Source of the DNA: Verrucomicrobiota bacterium
Lineage (GTDB): Bacteria > Verrucomicrobiota > Verrucomicrobiia > Limisphaerales > JADLHS01
Assembly: GCA_025360895.1 (NCBI GenBank)
Contig: JANYBF010000630.1
Span: 1 to 20,698 of the forward strand
Direction of reading: 5' to 3'
DNA length: 20,698 nt
Shown here piece by piece: positions 7,865 through 16,356 of the stretch (position 1 is its first letter; each line of letters starts with the position of its first letter). The notes below the pieces were generated by a model, which worked only from the letters and a program-made list of their open reading frames with translations, had not been told where the DNA came from and did no database searches. Both the position numbers and the translations under genes were made by a program.

Positions 7865-8827
7865 ATGATTCGATTTGCATTCATCCCAGTCCTGGTCGCG
7901 CTCCTGCTGCCGCAAACGACCCGGGCGGAAAAAACTTTTGCCGAGCGGCTGGGTTGGAAGCCGGATGACGTCGTTGTCATTTTGCATGTGGACGACGTCG
8001 GCATGTCGCATTCGTCGAATCTCGGCGCCATCGAGGCCGTGGAAAAAGGCGTGGCGACTTCCTGGAGCGTGATGATGCCCTGCGCCTGGGTGCCGGAGAT
8101 CGCCAAGTATTTGAAGCAGCATCCGGACGTGGACAGCGGTCTGCACCTCACGCTTACGTCGGAATGGAATCTCTATCGCTGGCTGCCGGTCGCCGGCAAA
8201 CCCAAAGTGCCCGGGTTGGTGGACGAGGAGGGTTGTCTCTGGCAAAGCGTGGAGAAAGTGGCCACACACGCCACGCCAGATGAGATTGAAGCCGAAATCC
8301 GCGCCCAGGTTGATCGAGCCGAGCGCCTTGGCATTCCGATTACCCATCTGGATTCGCACATGGGAACGCTTTTCGCCCGGCCCGACTATTTCGAGCGGTT
8401 CGCCAAGGTCGGCATGGAAAAAGGCATTCCGATTCTTGCCATTGGCGGTCATGCCACGCACGCCTTGCGGGAAAATCCCGAGGCTGCCGGCGAATTGCGC
8501 CCATGGATTCCCAAAATCTGGAATGCCGGGTTGCCGGTCATTGACGATCTCCACACAGATTCCTACGTTTGGAAGCCGGAAGAAAAAACAGAAAAACTCA
8601 TCGCTCTGCTCAAATCGCTAAAACCCGGCGTGACGGAAATTCTGTTTCACGCCTCGGTTCCAACGGAGGACTTTCCCTTGATCACCGCTTCGAGTCCATC
8701 CCGCTTGGCGGACGCCCAGGCATTGACCGATCCGGTGGTGAAGCAACTCATCCAGGAGTGCGGAATTATTTTGACCACCTGGAAGGAACTAAAAGCGCGG
8801 CGCAACAAGGCTGAAGCAATGGAGTAA
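7865..8827 (+). CDS. YdjC/ChbG-like carbohydrate deacetylase, exported
   Basis: From the ATG at 7865 this is a 320-residue protein; an upstream in-frame GTG at 7850 is less likely. It starts with a signal peptide, MIRFAFIPVLVALLLPQTTRA, cleaved near residue 21. The YdjC family hydrolyses N-acetyl groups from sugars (ChbG acts on chitooligosaccharides) with a divalent metal. The metal and catalytic motifs are present: HVDDVGMS (D43, D44), GLHLTLTSEW, THLDSHMGT with its two histidines, and EILFHAS near the C-terminus. Cytoplasmic ChbG has no signal peptide, so the exported form here is a useful difference and is seen in other Verrucomicrobiota and Planctomycetota. It lies between a propeller protein and a Tat-exported isomerase, both exported too. 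The exact glycan substrate cannot be inferred. Confidence 0.9.
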   Translation: MIRFAFIPVLVALLLPQTTRAEKTFAERLGWKPDDVVVILHVDDVGMSHSSNLGAIEAVEKGVATSWSVMMPCAWVPEIAKYLKQHPDVDSGLHLTLTSEWNLYRWLPVAGKPKVPGLVDEEGCLWQSVEKVATHATPDEIEAEIRAQVDRAERLGIPITHLDSHMGTLFARPDYFERFAKVGMEKGIPILAIGGHATHALRENPEAAGELRPWIPKIWNAGLPVIDDLHTDSYVWKPEEKTEKLIALLKSLKPGVTEILFHASVPTEDFPLITASSPSRLADAQALTDPVVKQLIQECGIILTTWKELKARRNKAEAME

Positions 8828-8870
8828 CTCACTTTAGAAAATCCGAATCAAACTGAATCCATTATCTCCC

Positions 8871-9854
8871 ATGACAACTATTCCCACTCCGAACCCCAAA
8901 ATTTCCCGACGGCAAGCCGTCACGCAAGCCGGCGTATTGGTCAGCGCCGCGCTGGCCGTCAATTATCAAACGGCGGTGGGGGCGGAATCCAAGCCGAACT
9001 CCGCCAATACGGGCGGTGGTTTTCTGTTTTGTTTGAATACGGCCACTATTCGCGGACAGAAACTGGGGATTGTCAAAGAAATCGAGGTAACGGCCAAGGC
9101 GGGTTACCAGGCCATCGAGCCGTGGGTCGAGGCCATCGAAACCTATCAAAAAGCGGGCGGCTCGTTGCCGGATTTGAAGCGGCGCATTGCCGATCTCGGT
9201 CTCACAGTTGAAAGTGCGATTGGATTCCCGCAATGGATCGTGGATGACGACACCAAGCGCGCGCAGGGCCTGGAGCGGGCCAAATTTGAAATGGAACTGG
9301 TCGCCCAGATCGGCGGCAAGCGACTGGCCGCGCCGCCCTCCGGTGCGACCGACCTGCCTCGATTGGATTTAACGAAAGCGGCGGAACGGTATCGCGCCTT
9401 GTTGGAAGCGGGTGATCAGCTTGGCGTCGTGCCGCAGCTTGAGCTCTGGGGCTTCTCAAAGAATCTCAACCGGCTCGGTGAATGCGTGGACGTGGCCATC
9501 CAGACCGGCCATCCGAAGGCGTGTGTGCTGGCGGACATCTATCATCTTTACAAGGGCGGCTCGGAGGCGACCAGTTTGCGGTTGCTGAGCCGGCACGCGA
9601 TTCACGTTCTGCACATGAACGATTATCCCGCCGACCCGGATCGGGAGAAAATTGATGATAGTTATCGCGTCTTTCCGGGTGACGGCGTGGCCCCGGTGAC
9701 GGCAATCCTCCGCGCCTTGCACGATAACGGCGGGCAGACCGTGCTGTCGCTCGAGTTGTTCCATCGGAAGTATTGGGAAATGGACGCCTTGGAGATCACC
9801 CAAGCGGGGCTGGCGAAAATGAAGTCCGCTGTCGCCAAAGCGTTAAATCAGTGA
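8871..9854 (+). CDS. Tat-exported sugar phosphate isomerase/epimerase-like TIM-barrel protein
   Basis: This 327-residue protein has a twin-arginine signal (ISRRQAVTQAGVLVSAALAV, with R13 and R14), so it is folded before export. The mature part is a xylose isomerase-like TIM barrel: GYQAIEPWVEAIE, ELWGFSKN, ADIYHLYKGG, HVLHMNDYP and SLELFHRKYW carry the Glu, Asp, His and Glu residues that usually bind a divalent metal. Homologues isomerise or epimerise sugars, or act on 3-keto-sugars and inositols. The substrate here is not determined, and phosphorylated sugars are unlikely outside the cytoplasm. It begins 43 nt after the deacetylase gene, in the same direction, and probably shares its transcript. 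No Shine-Dalgarno is seen. Confidence 0.9.
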   Translation: MTTIPTPNPKISRRQAVTQAGVLVSAALAVNYQTAVGAESKPNSANTGGGFLFCLNTATIRGQKLGIVKEIEVTAKAGYQAIEPWVEAIETYQKAGGSLPDLKRRIADLGLTVESAIGFPQWIVDDDTKRAQGLERAKFEMELVAQIGGKRLAAPPSGATDLPRLDLTKAAERYRALLEAGDQLGVVPQLELWGFSKNLNRLGECVDVAIQTGHPKACVLADIYHLYKGGSEATSLRLLSRHAIHVLHMNDYPADPDREKIDDSYRVFPGDGVAPVTAILRALHDNGGQTVLSLELFHRKYWEMDALEITQAGLAKMKSAVAKALNQ

Positions 9855-9996
9855 TGGCCGCGGACGGCGGTTTGCGGCGGTAACTGCGGATCGTGGCATT
9901 AAGCCAGCTACCATGCCAGCGGCTCGCGTGGCAGAACTGTGCGCGTTTACTGCCGGGCGGAAGCCGGGTTGCCGCGAAAAGCCATGTAATATATAA

Positions 9997-10869
9997 ATGA
10001 GTAAGCCATCCCAATCCCAGTTTGGTGCCGACGATCCCGGCATAAACCGGCTGCGCCAGATCAAGCATATTGCCCTGGATATGGACGGAACGGTTTACCG
10101 CAGCGGCAAGCTCTTTGAGTTCACCAATTGGTTTCTGGCCTGGCTCACTGAACTGGGCATTGGCTACACCTTCCTCACGAATAACTCCTCCCGGAGCGTC
10201 AAAGGTCACCGCGCCCACCTGCGCCGGCTGGGGGTCACGGTGACGAAGGGGCAGTTGCTGACTTCTACGCAGGTAACGCTCGATTATCTCCGGCAGGCAA
10301 TGCCCGCCGTGCGAAAAATATTCGTGCTGGGCACGGCCAGCATGCAGGAGGAAATCGCGGCGGTCGGTTATACGGTGGTCTCCGATTCCGCGACCGATGA
10401 GCCGGACGCCGTGGTGGTGGGGTTTGACTCCGAGCTGACTTTTGCGCGGCTGTGTCGCGCGGCGTGGTGGATCAAACAGGGCAAGCCCTACCTGGCGTCG
10501 CACCCGGACTACATTTGTCCCACCGCCGCCCCGACTGTGCTGGTGGATTGCGGCTCTGTCTGCGCGGCGCTCCACGCGGCGACTGGGCGGCCCCCCGACG
10601 TCACCCTCGGCAAGCCCGACCCTTGGATGCTGCATGGACTGTTGGAGCGGACGGGGCTGCAACCGGAACAGTTGGCGATGGTAGGTGATCGCCTCGAAAC
10701 TGACATGGCGATGGCAAGCTATGCGGGTGTGCTCGGGGTGCTGGTGCTCACGGGGGAAGTGACAGCGGCCAGGGCCGAGGCACATCAACCACCGCCCGAT
10801 TTGGTGGTGACGAATCTCGCCGAATTCGGCGAACAATTGCGGGTCGGTCGCGCGGAAACGATTTTTTGA
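9997..10869 (+). CDS. HAD-IIA family phosphatase, NagD-like
   Basis: This 290-residue cytoplasmic protein belongs to the HAD superfamily, type IIA, as in NagD and the 4-nitrophenyl or phosphoglycolate phosphatases. Motif I is LDMDGTVY (nucleophile D28, acid/base D30), motif II TNNSSRS (61-67), motif III lysine in LGKPDPWML (K206), and motif IV MVGDRLETD (D231, D236). The large C2-type cap lies between motifs II and III. Substrates in this family are small phosphates such as nucleotides, phosphoglycolate or glycerol phosphate; no choice is possible here. It begins 142 nt after the exported isomerase gene. TATATAAATG overlaps the start codon and there is no Shine-Dalgarno. Confidence 0.93.
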   Translation: MSKPSQSQFGADDPGINRLRQIKHIALDMDGTVYRSGKLFEFTNWFLAWLTELGIGYTFLTNNSSRSVKGHRAHLRRLGVTVTKGQLLTSTQVTLDYLRQAMPAVRKIFVLGTASMQEEIAAVGYTVVSDSATDEPDAVVVGFDSELTFARLCRAAWWIKQGKPYLASHPDYICPTAAPTVLVDCGSVCAALHAATGRPPDVTLGKPDPWMLHGLLERTGLQPEQLAMVGDRLETDMAMASYAGVLGVLVLTGEVTAARAEAHQPPPDLVVTNLAEFGEQLRVGRAETIF

Positions 10870-11082
10870 AATCGCGCGGCAAACCTTCCTTCCGCTTCGG
10901 CTCTAATCCGGTAACACAAAAAGAATGACATCCGTTCCGGCTGTCGCTTACGATTATTCCGCTCCGGAAAACGCGCGGCGCCCACGGCTGCCGAGCAGCG
11001 CGAATAGCGCACAATGTTCACGGTCCAGACTGATGAATTGTGATGAAATGGAAATTAGATATGCGAAAACAGAAAGGAAGAT

Positions 11083-11841
11083 ATGAGCCGGCCGATTAAA
11101 ACGGTTTCTTTTGATTTGTGGGACACTGTGTTCATTGACGACTCGGATGAACCGAAGCGTGCTGCGGCAGGATTGCCGCCCAAGTCAATACAACGCCGCC
11201 AGCTCGTCCAGCAATTCCTCGAACGCCACGGCCCCATTGCGCGGGAAATGATTGACCGTTGCTACGATACGACCGACGCGGCGTTTCGCGAAGTCTGGTA
11301 CGGCCAAAATGTAACGTGGCCCGTTACTGTCCGGCTCACCATTCTACTACAAGGTTTGGGGCGGAAACTTCCCGAAAAGGAATTTGCCGAGCTGGTCCGC
11401 CTGCACGAGGACATGGAACTCGAAGTCAAACCCGACCTGTTGCCGGGCGTCGGCGAAGCGCTGGAAAGCATCAAGGGCAAATACAAATTGGCGGTCATCT
11501 CCGATGCCATTTTCAGTCCGGGCCGGGCCTTGCGCGAGCTGCTCCGGCATTACGGCCTGCTCCATTATTTTGATTATTTTGTGTTCTCGGATGAAGTCGG
11601 TTACTCAAAACCCGATCCGCGTGCCTTCCGCGCCGTCGCAAAAAACACAGGCTGCACTTTGGAAGAGATCGTGCATATTGGCGACCGTGAAGCCAAGGAC
11701 ATTGCCGGGCCGCATGCCGTTGGCGCGCGGGGGATCCTCGTGCCGATTGCCAAAGACCGAGGCGGCCCCAACTCCCAGGCCGACGCCGTTTGCCGCGATT
11801 TCCGCGAACTGCGGACGATTCTGCAGAAACTTGAATCCTGA
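11083..11841 (+). CDS. HAD-IA family hydrolase (haloacid dehalogenase-like phosphatase)
   Basis: This 252-residue protein has the four HAD motifs: SFDLWDTVF (D11, D14; Trp replaces the usual Asp-Gly-Thr context, as is common in subfamily IA), AVISDA (S140), GYSKPDPRAF (K176) and HIGDREAKD (D201, D206). A helical C1 cap, about residues 20-115, lies between motifs I and II. The predicted reaction is hydrolysis of a phosphate ester in the cytoplasm; the substrate is unknown. It has one of the few clear Shine-Dalgarno sequences in the window (AGAAAGGAAG about 5 nt before the ATG). The glutamine amidotransferase gene follows after 35 nt, so the pair is probably co-transcribed. Confidence 0.92.
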   Translation: MSRPIKTVSFDLWDTVFIDDSDEPKRAAAGLPPKSIQRRQLVQQFLERHGPIAREMIDRCYDTTDAAFREVWYGQNVTWPVTVRLTILLQGLGRKLPEKEFAELVRLHEDMELEVKPDLLPGVGEALESIKGKYKLAVISDAIFSPGRALRELLRHYGLLHYFDYFVFSDEVGYSKPDPRAFRAVAKNTGCTLEEIVHIGDREAKDIAGPHAVGARGILVPIAKDRGGPNSQADAVCRDFRELRTILQKLES

Positions 11842-11876
11842 TTTCAACTGCCATGCGAAAAGTCACCGGTGCCAAA

Positions 11877-12725
11877 ATGAATTTTCTGATCGTGGACGGC
11901 TACAATTGCGCGAGCCGCGACGATCTCGCCGCGGCGGGCATGAAACTCGCCGCCGATCTTTACCGCGAAATGCTCCAGCGCGAATTGCCCCGCGCTCATG
12001 CCGACCTCTTCTTTCCCAGCGACCCCGGCGCGGAAATTCCCACGGGCGTGGCGCTCAAGGATTACACCGGCATCCTGTGGACGGGCTGCAACGCGACCAT
12101 CTATGAAAAGGAGCCGCGCGTGCTGAGCCAAATCGAGCTTGCGAAACGTGGCTACGAGGCCGGCACGCCGCAATTCGGCAGTTGCTGGGGACTCCAGATG
12201 GCGGCCTACGCGGCGGGCGGCAACGTCAAAGCCAATCCGAAAGGCCGCGAAATGGGAATCGCGCGCCGCATCCGCCTGACGCCGCAAGGCAAAAAGCATC
12301 CCATGATGGCCGGTCGCACCGACGTGTTTGAGGGATTCATCAGCCATGTGGATGAAGTGACATCGTTGCCCCGGGGAAGCCAATGGCTGGCCACGAACAA
12401 TTGGACGGGCGTCCAGGCCATCACGGTAAAGCACAAGAAGGGCGAGTTCTGGGGAGTGCAATATCATCCCGAATACGACTTGCACGAAATGGCGCGTCTG
12501 ACGGTTGCGCGCGAATCCAAGTTGATTCCGATTGGTTTTTACCGCGATCACGACGACCTGATGGCGCATGTGGACCGCATGGAAGCACTCCACGCCGAAC
12601 CGCAGCGCAAAGACCTCCGCTGGCAACTCGTCATCGACGACGACGTGCTTGACCCGCGAATCCGCACCACCGAGTTCCGCAACTGGATTCAACACCTGAT
12701 CCTCCCGCGGGCAGCAAAGAAGTAG
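11877..12725 (+). CDS. Class I glutamine amidotransferase-like protein
   Basis: From the ATG at 11877 this is a 282-residue protein; an in-frame ATG at 11853 would add MRKVTGAK. I prefer 11877 because it begins at the first beta strand (MNFLIVDGYN). It is a stand-alone type 1 glutaminase fold, like the amidotransferase domain of GMP synthase. The nucleophile elbow is FGSCWGLQ (C103) and the other triad residues are in GVQYHPEYD (H197, E199). Such proteins release ammonia from glutamine for a partner, or hydrolyse gamma-glutamyl compounds. No synthase partner is adjacent; the upstream neighbour is a HAD hydrolase. After the catalytic Glu there is an unusual extension of about 80 residues ending with RNWIQHLILPRAAKK. 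The role is unassigned. Confidence 0.92.
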   Translation: MNFLIVDGYNCASRDDLAAAGMKLAADLYREMLQRELPRAHADLFFPSDPGAEIPTGVALKDYTGILWTGCNATIYEKEPRVLSQIELAKRGYEAGTPQFGSCWGLQMAAYAAGGNVKANPKGREMGIARRIRLTPQGKKHPMMAGRTDVFEGFISHVDEVTSLPRGSQWLATNNWTGVQAITVKHKKGEFWGVQYHPEYDLHEMARLTVARESKLIPIGFYRDHDDLMAHVDRMEALHAEPQRKDLRWQLVIDDDVLDPRIRTTEFRNWIQHLILPRAAKK

Positions 12726-12847
12726 GACGGGGCGAAGGCTGCGAATTTCTGACTGACTCAAGCAGAGCGCCACTAGGTGGAGTTCAAAGCAGCGGACATC
12801 CCGGAATAGACTTGTCGCCCAGCGGAAACACCGAATAGCTTCTATTG

Positions 12848-13651
12848 ATGTCGTTACCTGCGGATTATCACATGCACACGCCGCTGTGTCGGCACGCCAC
12901 CGGCGAGCCCACTGAGCTGGCAGCGCAAGCCGTCCGCCTGGGCCTTTCGGAAATCGGCTTTTCCGAACACAATCCCATGCCGCGAGACGACTGGGACGAT
13001 TGGCGTTTGCGCCAGGAAGACCTCGACACCTATGTCAAAAACGTCCAACGGGCCCGCCGCGATCACCCGCAATTGATCATCAAGCTGGCCTTGGAAGTGG
13101 ATTTCATTCCCGGCCTCGAGGATTGGATCAAACAACTGGCCGCGCGGCATCCTTGGGATTATTTGATTGGTTCCGTCCATTACGTCTCGGACTCCTGGGC
13201 CCTGGATAATCCGAACAAGATTTCAGAATGGCAAAACCGCGATGTCTTTGAAGTGTGGACGGCTTATTTCGACCGGCTCACGCTGGCGGCGGAATCGGGC
13301 CTGTTTGAAATCATCGGACACGCCGATCTCTGCAAGAAATTTTGTTTTTACCCAAAGCAGGATTGCACGCCGCTGTTCACCAAGTTTCTGGCGGCCGCCC
13401 GGCGCCAGGGCGTGGCGATGGAACTCAACACCGCCGGCCTCCGTAAGGACTGCAAGGAGATTTATCCCAGCCCGCAGATCGTCCAGTTGGCGGCACAACA
13501 TGGCGTGCCGATCACATTCGGCTCGGATGCGCATGCGCCCCACGAAGTGGGCCTGAATTTCGCCGAGGCGGTTGCCTTGGCAAAAAACGCTGGCTACACG
13601 CACTACTGCCGTTTCACGCAACGGCGGCGGGAAGACATTGAACTGATCTGA
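12848..13651 (+). CDS. PHP-domain phosphatase, histidinol-phosphatase (HisJ)-like
   Basis: This 267-residue protein begins at the ATG at 12848, with a TTG directly before it. It is a PHP-family metallophosphatase with the full set of metal ligands: YHMHTP (H8, H10), FSEHNP (E40, H41), LALEVDF (E83), GSVHYVS (H111), IGHADL (H158, D160) and GSDAHAP (D227, H229). In HisJ these bind three metals and hydrolyse L-histidinol phosphate in histidine biosynthesis. Length and the WDYLIGSVHYV and HEVGLNFAEAVALAKNAGY blocks fit HisJ. No other his gene is near; instead the stop codon is 10 nt before an alcohol dehydrogenase gene, so a different phosphate substrate is possible. Confidence 0.9.
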   Translation: MSLPADYHMHTPLCRHATGEPTELAAQAVRLGLSEIGFSEHNPMPRDDWDDWRLRQEDLDTYVKNVQRARRDHPQLIIKLALEVDFIPGLEDWIKQLAARHPWDYLIGSVHYVSDSWALDNPNKISEWQNRDVFEVWTAYFDRLTLAAESGLFEIIGHADLCKKFCFYPKQDCTPLFTKFLAAARRQGVAMELNTAGLRKDCKEIYPSPQIVQLAAQHGVPITFGSDAHAPHEVGLNFAEAVALAKNAGYTHYCRFTQRRREDIELI

Positions 13652-13661
13652 CTTTCACTTT

Positions 13662-14816
13662 ATGCACCTGACCTCATTTTCATTTCCAACCCCAACCCTC
13701 TACGGCCCCGGCGCCGTTTCCGAACTGGTCGCGCGGTGCCAAAAGCTTTCGATCCGCCGCCCGCTGGTCGTCACCGATGGCGGACTGGTAAACACGGCAA
13801 CGTTTCGGGCGGTGGCGGAAGCGTTGGGCGCAGCCGGGAAGGATCGGGATTGGTTTCTCTATTCCGGAGTGCATCCCAATCCCGTTGAGCAGGACGTTCG
13901 GGAAGCCGCCCAATGCTATCGCGACTACGGCTGCGATGGCGTGATCGCGCTCGGCGGTGGCAGCCCGTTGGACGTAGGCAAAGCCGCGCGCCTCCTGGTC
14001 AAACGGCCGGGCTTCGACTTCACCAAATTCTACGATGAACCCGATTGGTCCGGGCTCGCACCTTGCATCGCCATCCCGACCACCGCTGGCACCGGAAGTG
14101 AAGTCGGTCGCAGCTCCGTCATCACGTTGGACGCCACGCACCGGAAAGCCGTCCTCTTTCATCCCGAGCTGCTGGCGAAACTTGTCATTCTGGACCCGCA
14201 GCTCACGGTCGGTTTGCCGGCCAAGCTCACTGCCGCCACCGGCGCGGACGCGCTGACGCATTGCATCGAAAGCTTCACCTGCCCCCAGTTTCATCCCATG
14301 TGCGACGGCATTGCGCTCGAGGGAATCCGCCTGATCGTTGAGGCTCTCCCACGCGCCTGTGCGAAAGGTAACGACCTCGAAGCGCGTGGTCACATGCTCG
14401 TCGCAGCGGCAATGGGTGCGGTGGCGTTTCAGAAGGATTTGGGTGTCGTACATTCGCTCGCCCACCCGCTCTCCACGATTTGCGGCATGCATCACGGTCT
14501 GGCAAATGCGCTTTGCCTCGTGGCTGGAATGAAGTTCTGCTCGACGCGCAAACCTGGCATCTACCGCCGCGTTGGCCTGGCGTGCGGGTTGGAGGTTTTG
14601 AAAAGCTCCCCCGCCGAAGCTGATCAGCAAACCATTGCCTTCATCACCGATTTTCTGAAGCGGATTGGCCTCAACACCCGACTCAGTGAGCATGGTGTCA
14701 AGCGCGAGCAACTCGACGCCCTCGTCGCCCAGGCCGTGGATGACCCCTGTCACAAAACCAATGTCGTCCCCGTGACGGCCGATGATTTCCGAAACCTGTA
14801 TCTCGAAGTGCTATGA
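13662..14816 (+). CDS. Iron-containing alcohol dehydrogenase
   Basis: This 384-residue protein is a group III (iron-dependent) alcohol dehydrogenase, which interconverts an alcohol and an aldehyde or ketone with NAD(P). The nucleotide-binding block GGGSPLDVGKAA (98-109), PTTAGTGSEV (139-148) and the metal ligands D196, H200 (in GADALTHCIESF), H264 (in VVHSLAHPLS) and H278 (in GMHHGLANAL) are all present. Fe, Zn or Ni may fill the site. It starts 10 nt after the PHP phosphatase gene, and its last codons overlap the aldehyde dehydrogenase start by 4 nt (ATGA), a sign of translational coupling. The pair would oxidise an alcohol to an acid. The substrate is not known. Confidence 0.95.
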   Translation: MHLTSFSFPTPTLYGPGAVSELVARCQKLSIRRPLVVTDGGLVNTATFRAVAEALGAAGKDRDWFLYSGVHPNPVEQDVREAAQCYRDYGCDGVIALGGGSPLDVGKAARLLVKRPGFDFTKFYDEPDWSGLAPCIAIPTTAGTGSEVGRSSVITLDATHRKAVLFHPELLAKLVILDPQLTVGLPAKLTAATGADALTHCIESFTCPQFHPMCDGIALEGIRLIVEALPRACAKGNDLEARGHMLVAAAMGAVAFQKDLGVVHSLAHPLSTICGMHHGLANALCLVAGMKFCSTRKPGIYRRVGLACGLEVLKSSPAEADQQTIAFITDFLKRIGLNTRLSEHGVKREQLDALVAQAVDDPCHKTNVVPVTADDFRNLYLEVL

Positions 14817-16243
14817 CCTATCCGACACAACTGTTCATTGATGGCGCGTTCCGCGACTCCAAGTCCGGTCGCCGCACCACTCTCATCAATCCCGCGACCG
14901 AAATCGCACTCTGCGATGTGGCAGCGGCCGACGTGTCCGAAGTGAACGCCGCGGTGGAATCCGCCCAGTGCGCATGGGAATCCGGCTGGCGCGATCTGGC
15001 GCCGGGCAAACGGGCGACCATTCTATTCAATGTCGCCAGCAAGTTGCGCGAACATCTCGAAGAAATCGCGCAACTCGAAATGCTGCAAATCGGCAAGCCG
15101 ATCGGCGACGCGCGCGACGAGGCCGGGTTGGGCGCCCGGGTGTTCGAGTATTACGCGGGTGCCATTTCACGTTTCGGCGGCGAAACGCTCCCGGTGGCGC
15201 GAGGCGGCCTTGATTTTACCTTGCGGCAGCCGATGGGCGTCGTGGCGGCGATTGTGCCGTGGAATTTTCCGTTCCCGATCGGGTGCTGGAAAGCCGCGCC
15301 CGCGCTCGCGGCCGGCAACTGTGTCGTGCTCAAGCCGGCGTCGCTCTCGCCGCTCACCGCGCTCAAGCTGGGGGAACTGGCCCACGCCGCTGGCTTGCCG
15401 CCAGGAGTGTTGCAAGTAGTGCCCGGTCCGGGCGGAGCAATTGGCGAGGCATTGATCACCCATCCGAAAATCCGCAAGGTTTCCCTGACCGGTTCGACCG
15501 AAGTGGGCCGCCGCGCGATGGAACTGGCGGCGCGCGATTTCAAGCGCGTGTCGTTGGAACTGGGCGGCAAATCGCCAAACATCGTGTTCGCCGATGCGGA
15601 CTGGCAGGCGGCAGCCGATGCCTCGCCCATGAGCGTGTTTGCCAACACCGGGCAGGATTGCTGCGCCCGCAGCCGGATGTTCATTGAACGCAGCATCTAC
15701 GACAAATTTGTGGACCGCTTTGTCGCCGCAACGAAAAAACTCGTGGTCGGCGATCCAACCAAAACGGAAACCCAGCTCGGCCCGCTCGTTTCGGCAAATC
15801 AGCGGGCGGCGGTGGAGGAATTTATTACGGACGCCCGGACGCGCGGCAGCAAGTTCGCCTGCGGCGGCGCGCGACCGCATCCCAAGGGTTACTATCTTGA
15901 ACCAACCGTCTTGCTCGATGTCGGCAAGACCGATCGCTGCTGGCGCGAAGAGATCTTCGGCCCGGTGGTTTGCCTCACGCCGTTTGACGACGAAGCGGCC
16001 ATGCTACAGGAAGTCAACGCCTCGCCCTTCGGATTAAGCGGTTCCATCTGGACGAACGATCTACGCCGGGCGTTTCGCGTGGCTCGCCGCGTTGAGAGCG
16101 GCGTGTTGAGCATTAACTCCCACAGCAGCGTCCACGTTGAAGCGCCGTTCGGCGGATTCAAGCAAAGCGGCCTCGGCCGTGATCTCGGCATGGCGGCGAT
16201 GGAAGGTTATACCGAGTTAAAAAATGTTTACGTGGCGGACTGA
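14813..16243 (+). CDS. NAD(P)-dependent aldehyde dehydrogenase
   Basis: This 476-residue protein belongs to the aldehyde dehydrogenase superfamily and oxidises an aldehyde to a carboxylate in the cytoplasm. Visible motifs are PWNFP (149-153), LKPAS with the cofactor-contacting K174, GSTEVG (227-232), the general base Glu in LELGGKSP (E249), the catalytic Cys in FANTGQDCCARS (C283), EEIFGPVV and the C-terminal FGGFKQSGLGRDLG. The sequence style is close to betaine- or aminobutyraldehyde-type dehydrogenases, but the substrate cannot be fixed. Its ATG overlaps the end of the alcohol dehydrogenase gene, so the two enzymes are probably made in fixed ratio and act in sequence. It converges on obgE, which ends 113 nt further on. 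Confidence 0.95.
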   Translation: MTYPTQLFIDGAFRDSKSGRRTTLINPATEIALCDVAAADVSEVNAAVESAQCAWESGWRDLAPGKRATILFNVASKLREHLEEIAQLEMLQIGKPIGDARDEAGLGARVFEYYAGAISRFGGETLPVARGGLDFTLRQPMGVVAAIVPWNFPFPIGCWKAAPALAAGNCVVLKPASLSPLTALKLGELAHAAGLPPGVLQVVPGPGGAIGEALITHPKIRKVSLTGSTEVGRRAMELAARDFKRVSLELGGKSPNIVFADADWQAAADASPMSVFANTGQDCCARSRMFIERSIYDKFVDRFVAATKKLVVGDPTKTETQLGPLVSANQRAAVEEFITDARTRGSKFACGGARPHPKGYYLEPTVLLDVGKTDRCWREEIFGPVVCLTPFDDEAAMLQEVNASPFGLSGSIWTNDLRRAFRVARRVESGVLSINSHSSVHVEAPFGGFKQSGLGRDLGMAAMEGYTELKNVYVAD

Positions 16244-16356
16244 AAACCGGGAGTGCTGGAAAAACTGCCAGCTGCAACCCAAGCCGAGGCGATCAAAAAA
16301 TCAGCCAAGGGTAAACCTTAACGGCCCCGATCGCTGACTGGTTTTACCGGCTACCG

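Noticed and set aside
7613..8554. A 313-codon minus-strand open frame opposite the propeller gene end and the YdjC gene
   Set aside because: It spans two genes antisense and shows no domain, so it is a composition artefact.
9969..9995. TTGCCG plus TATATA upstream of the NagD-like gene as a promoter
   Set aside because: The -10-like box touches the start codon, so transcription would begin inside the gene; the 15-nt spacing is also short.
9796..10836. A 346-codon minus-strand open frame opposite the NagD-like gene
   Set aside because: It is the antisense shadow of the HAD phosphatase, with His/Arg-rich low-information sequence and no family match.
11844..12773. A 309-codon minus-strand open frame opposite the glutamine amidotransferase
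   Set aside because: The plus strand carries the full catalytic triad; the antisense frame has no motif.
13680..14753. A 357-codon open frame on the minus strand opposite the alcohol dehydrogenase
   Set aside because: It is antisense to a gene with complete metal-ligand and cofactor motifs, has no recognisable domain, and is explained by the GC-biased third positions of the real gene.
16244..16356. A possible bidirectional terminator between the convergent aldehyde dehydrogenase and obgE genes
   Set aside because: Only a long-looped imperfect pairing (ggtaaacc with ggttttacc) is present, without a T-tract; this is too weak to call.
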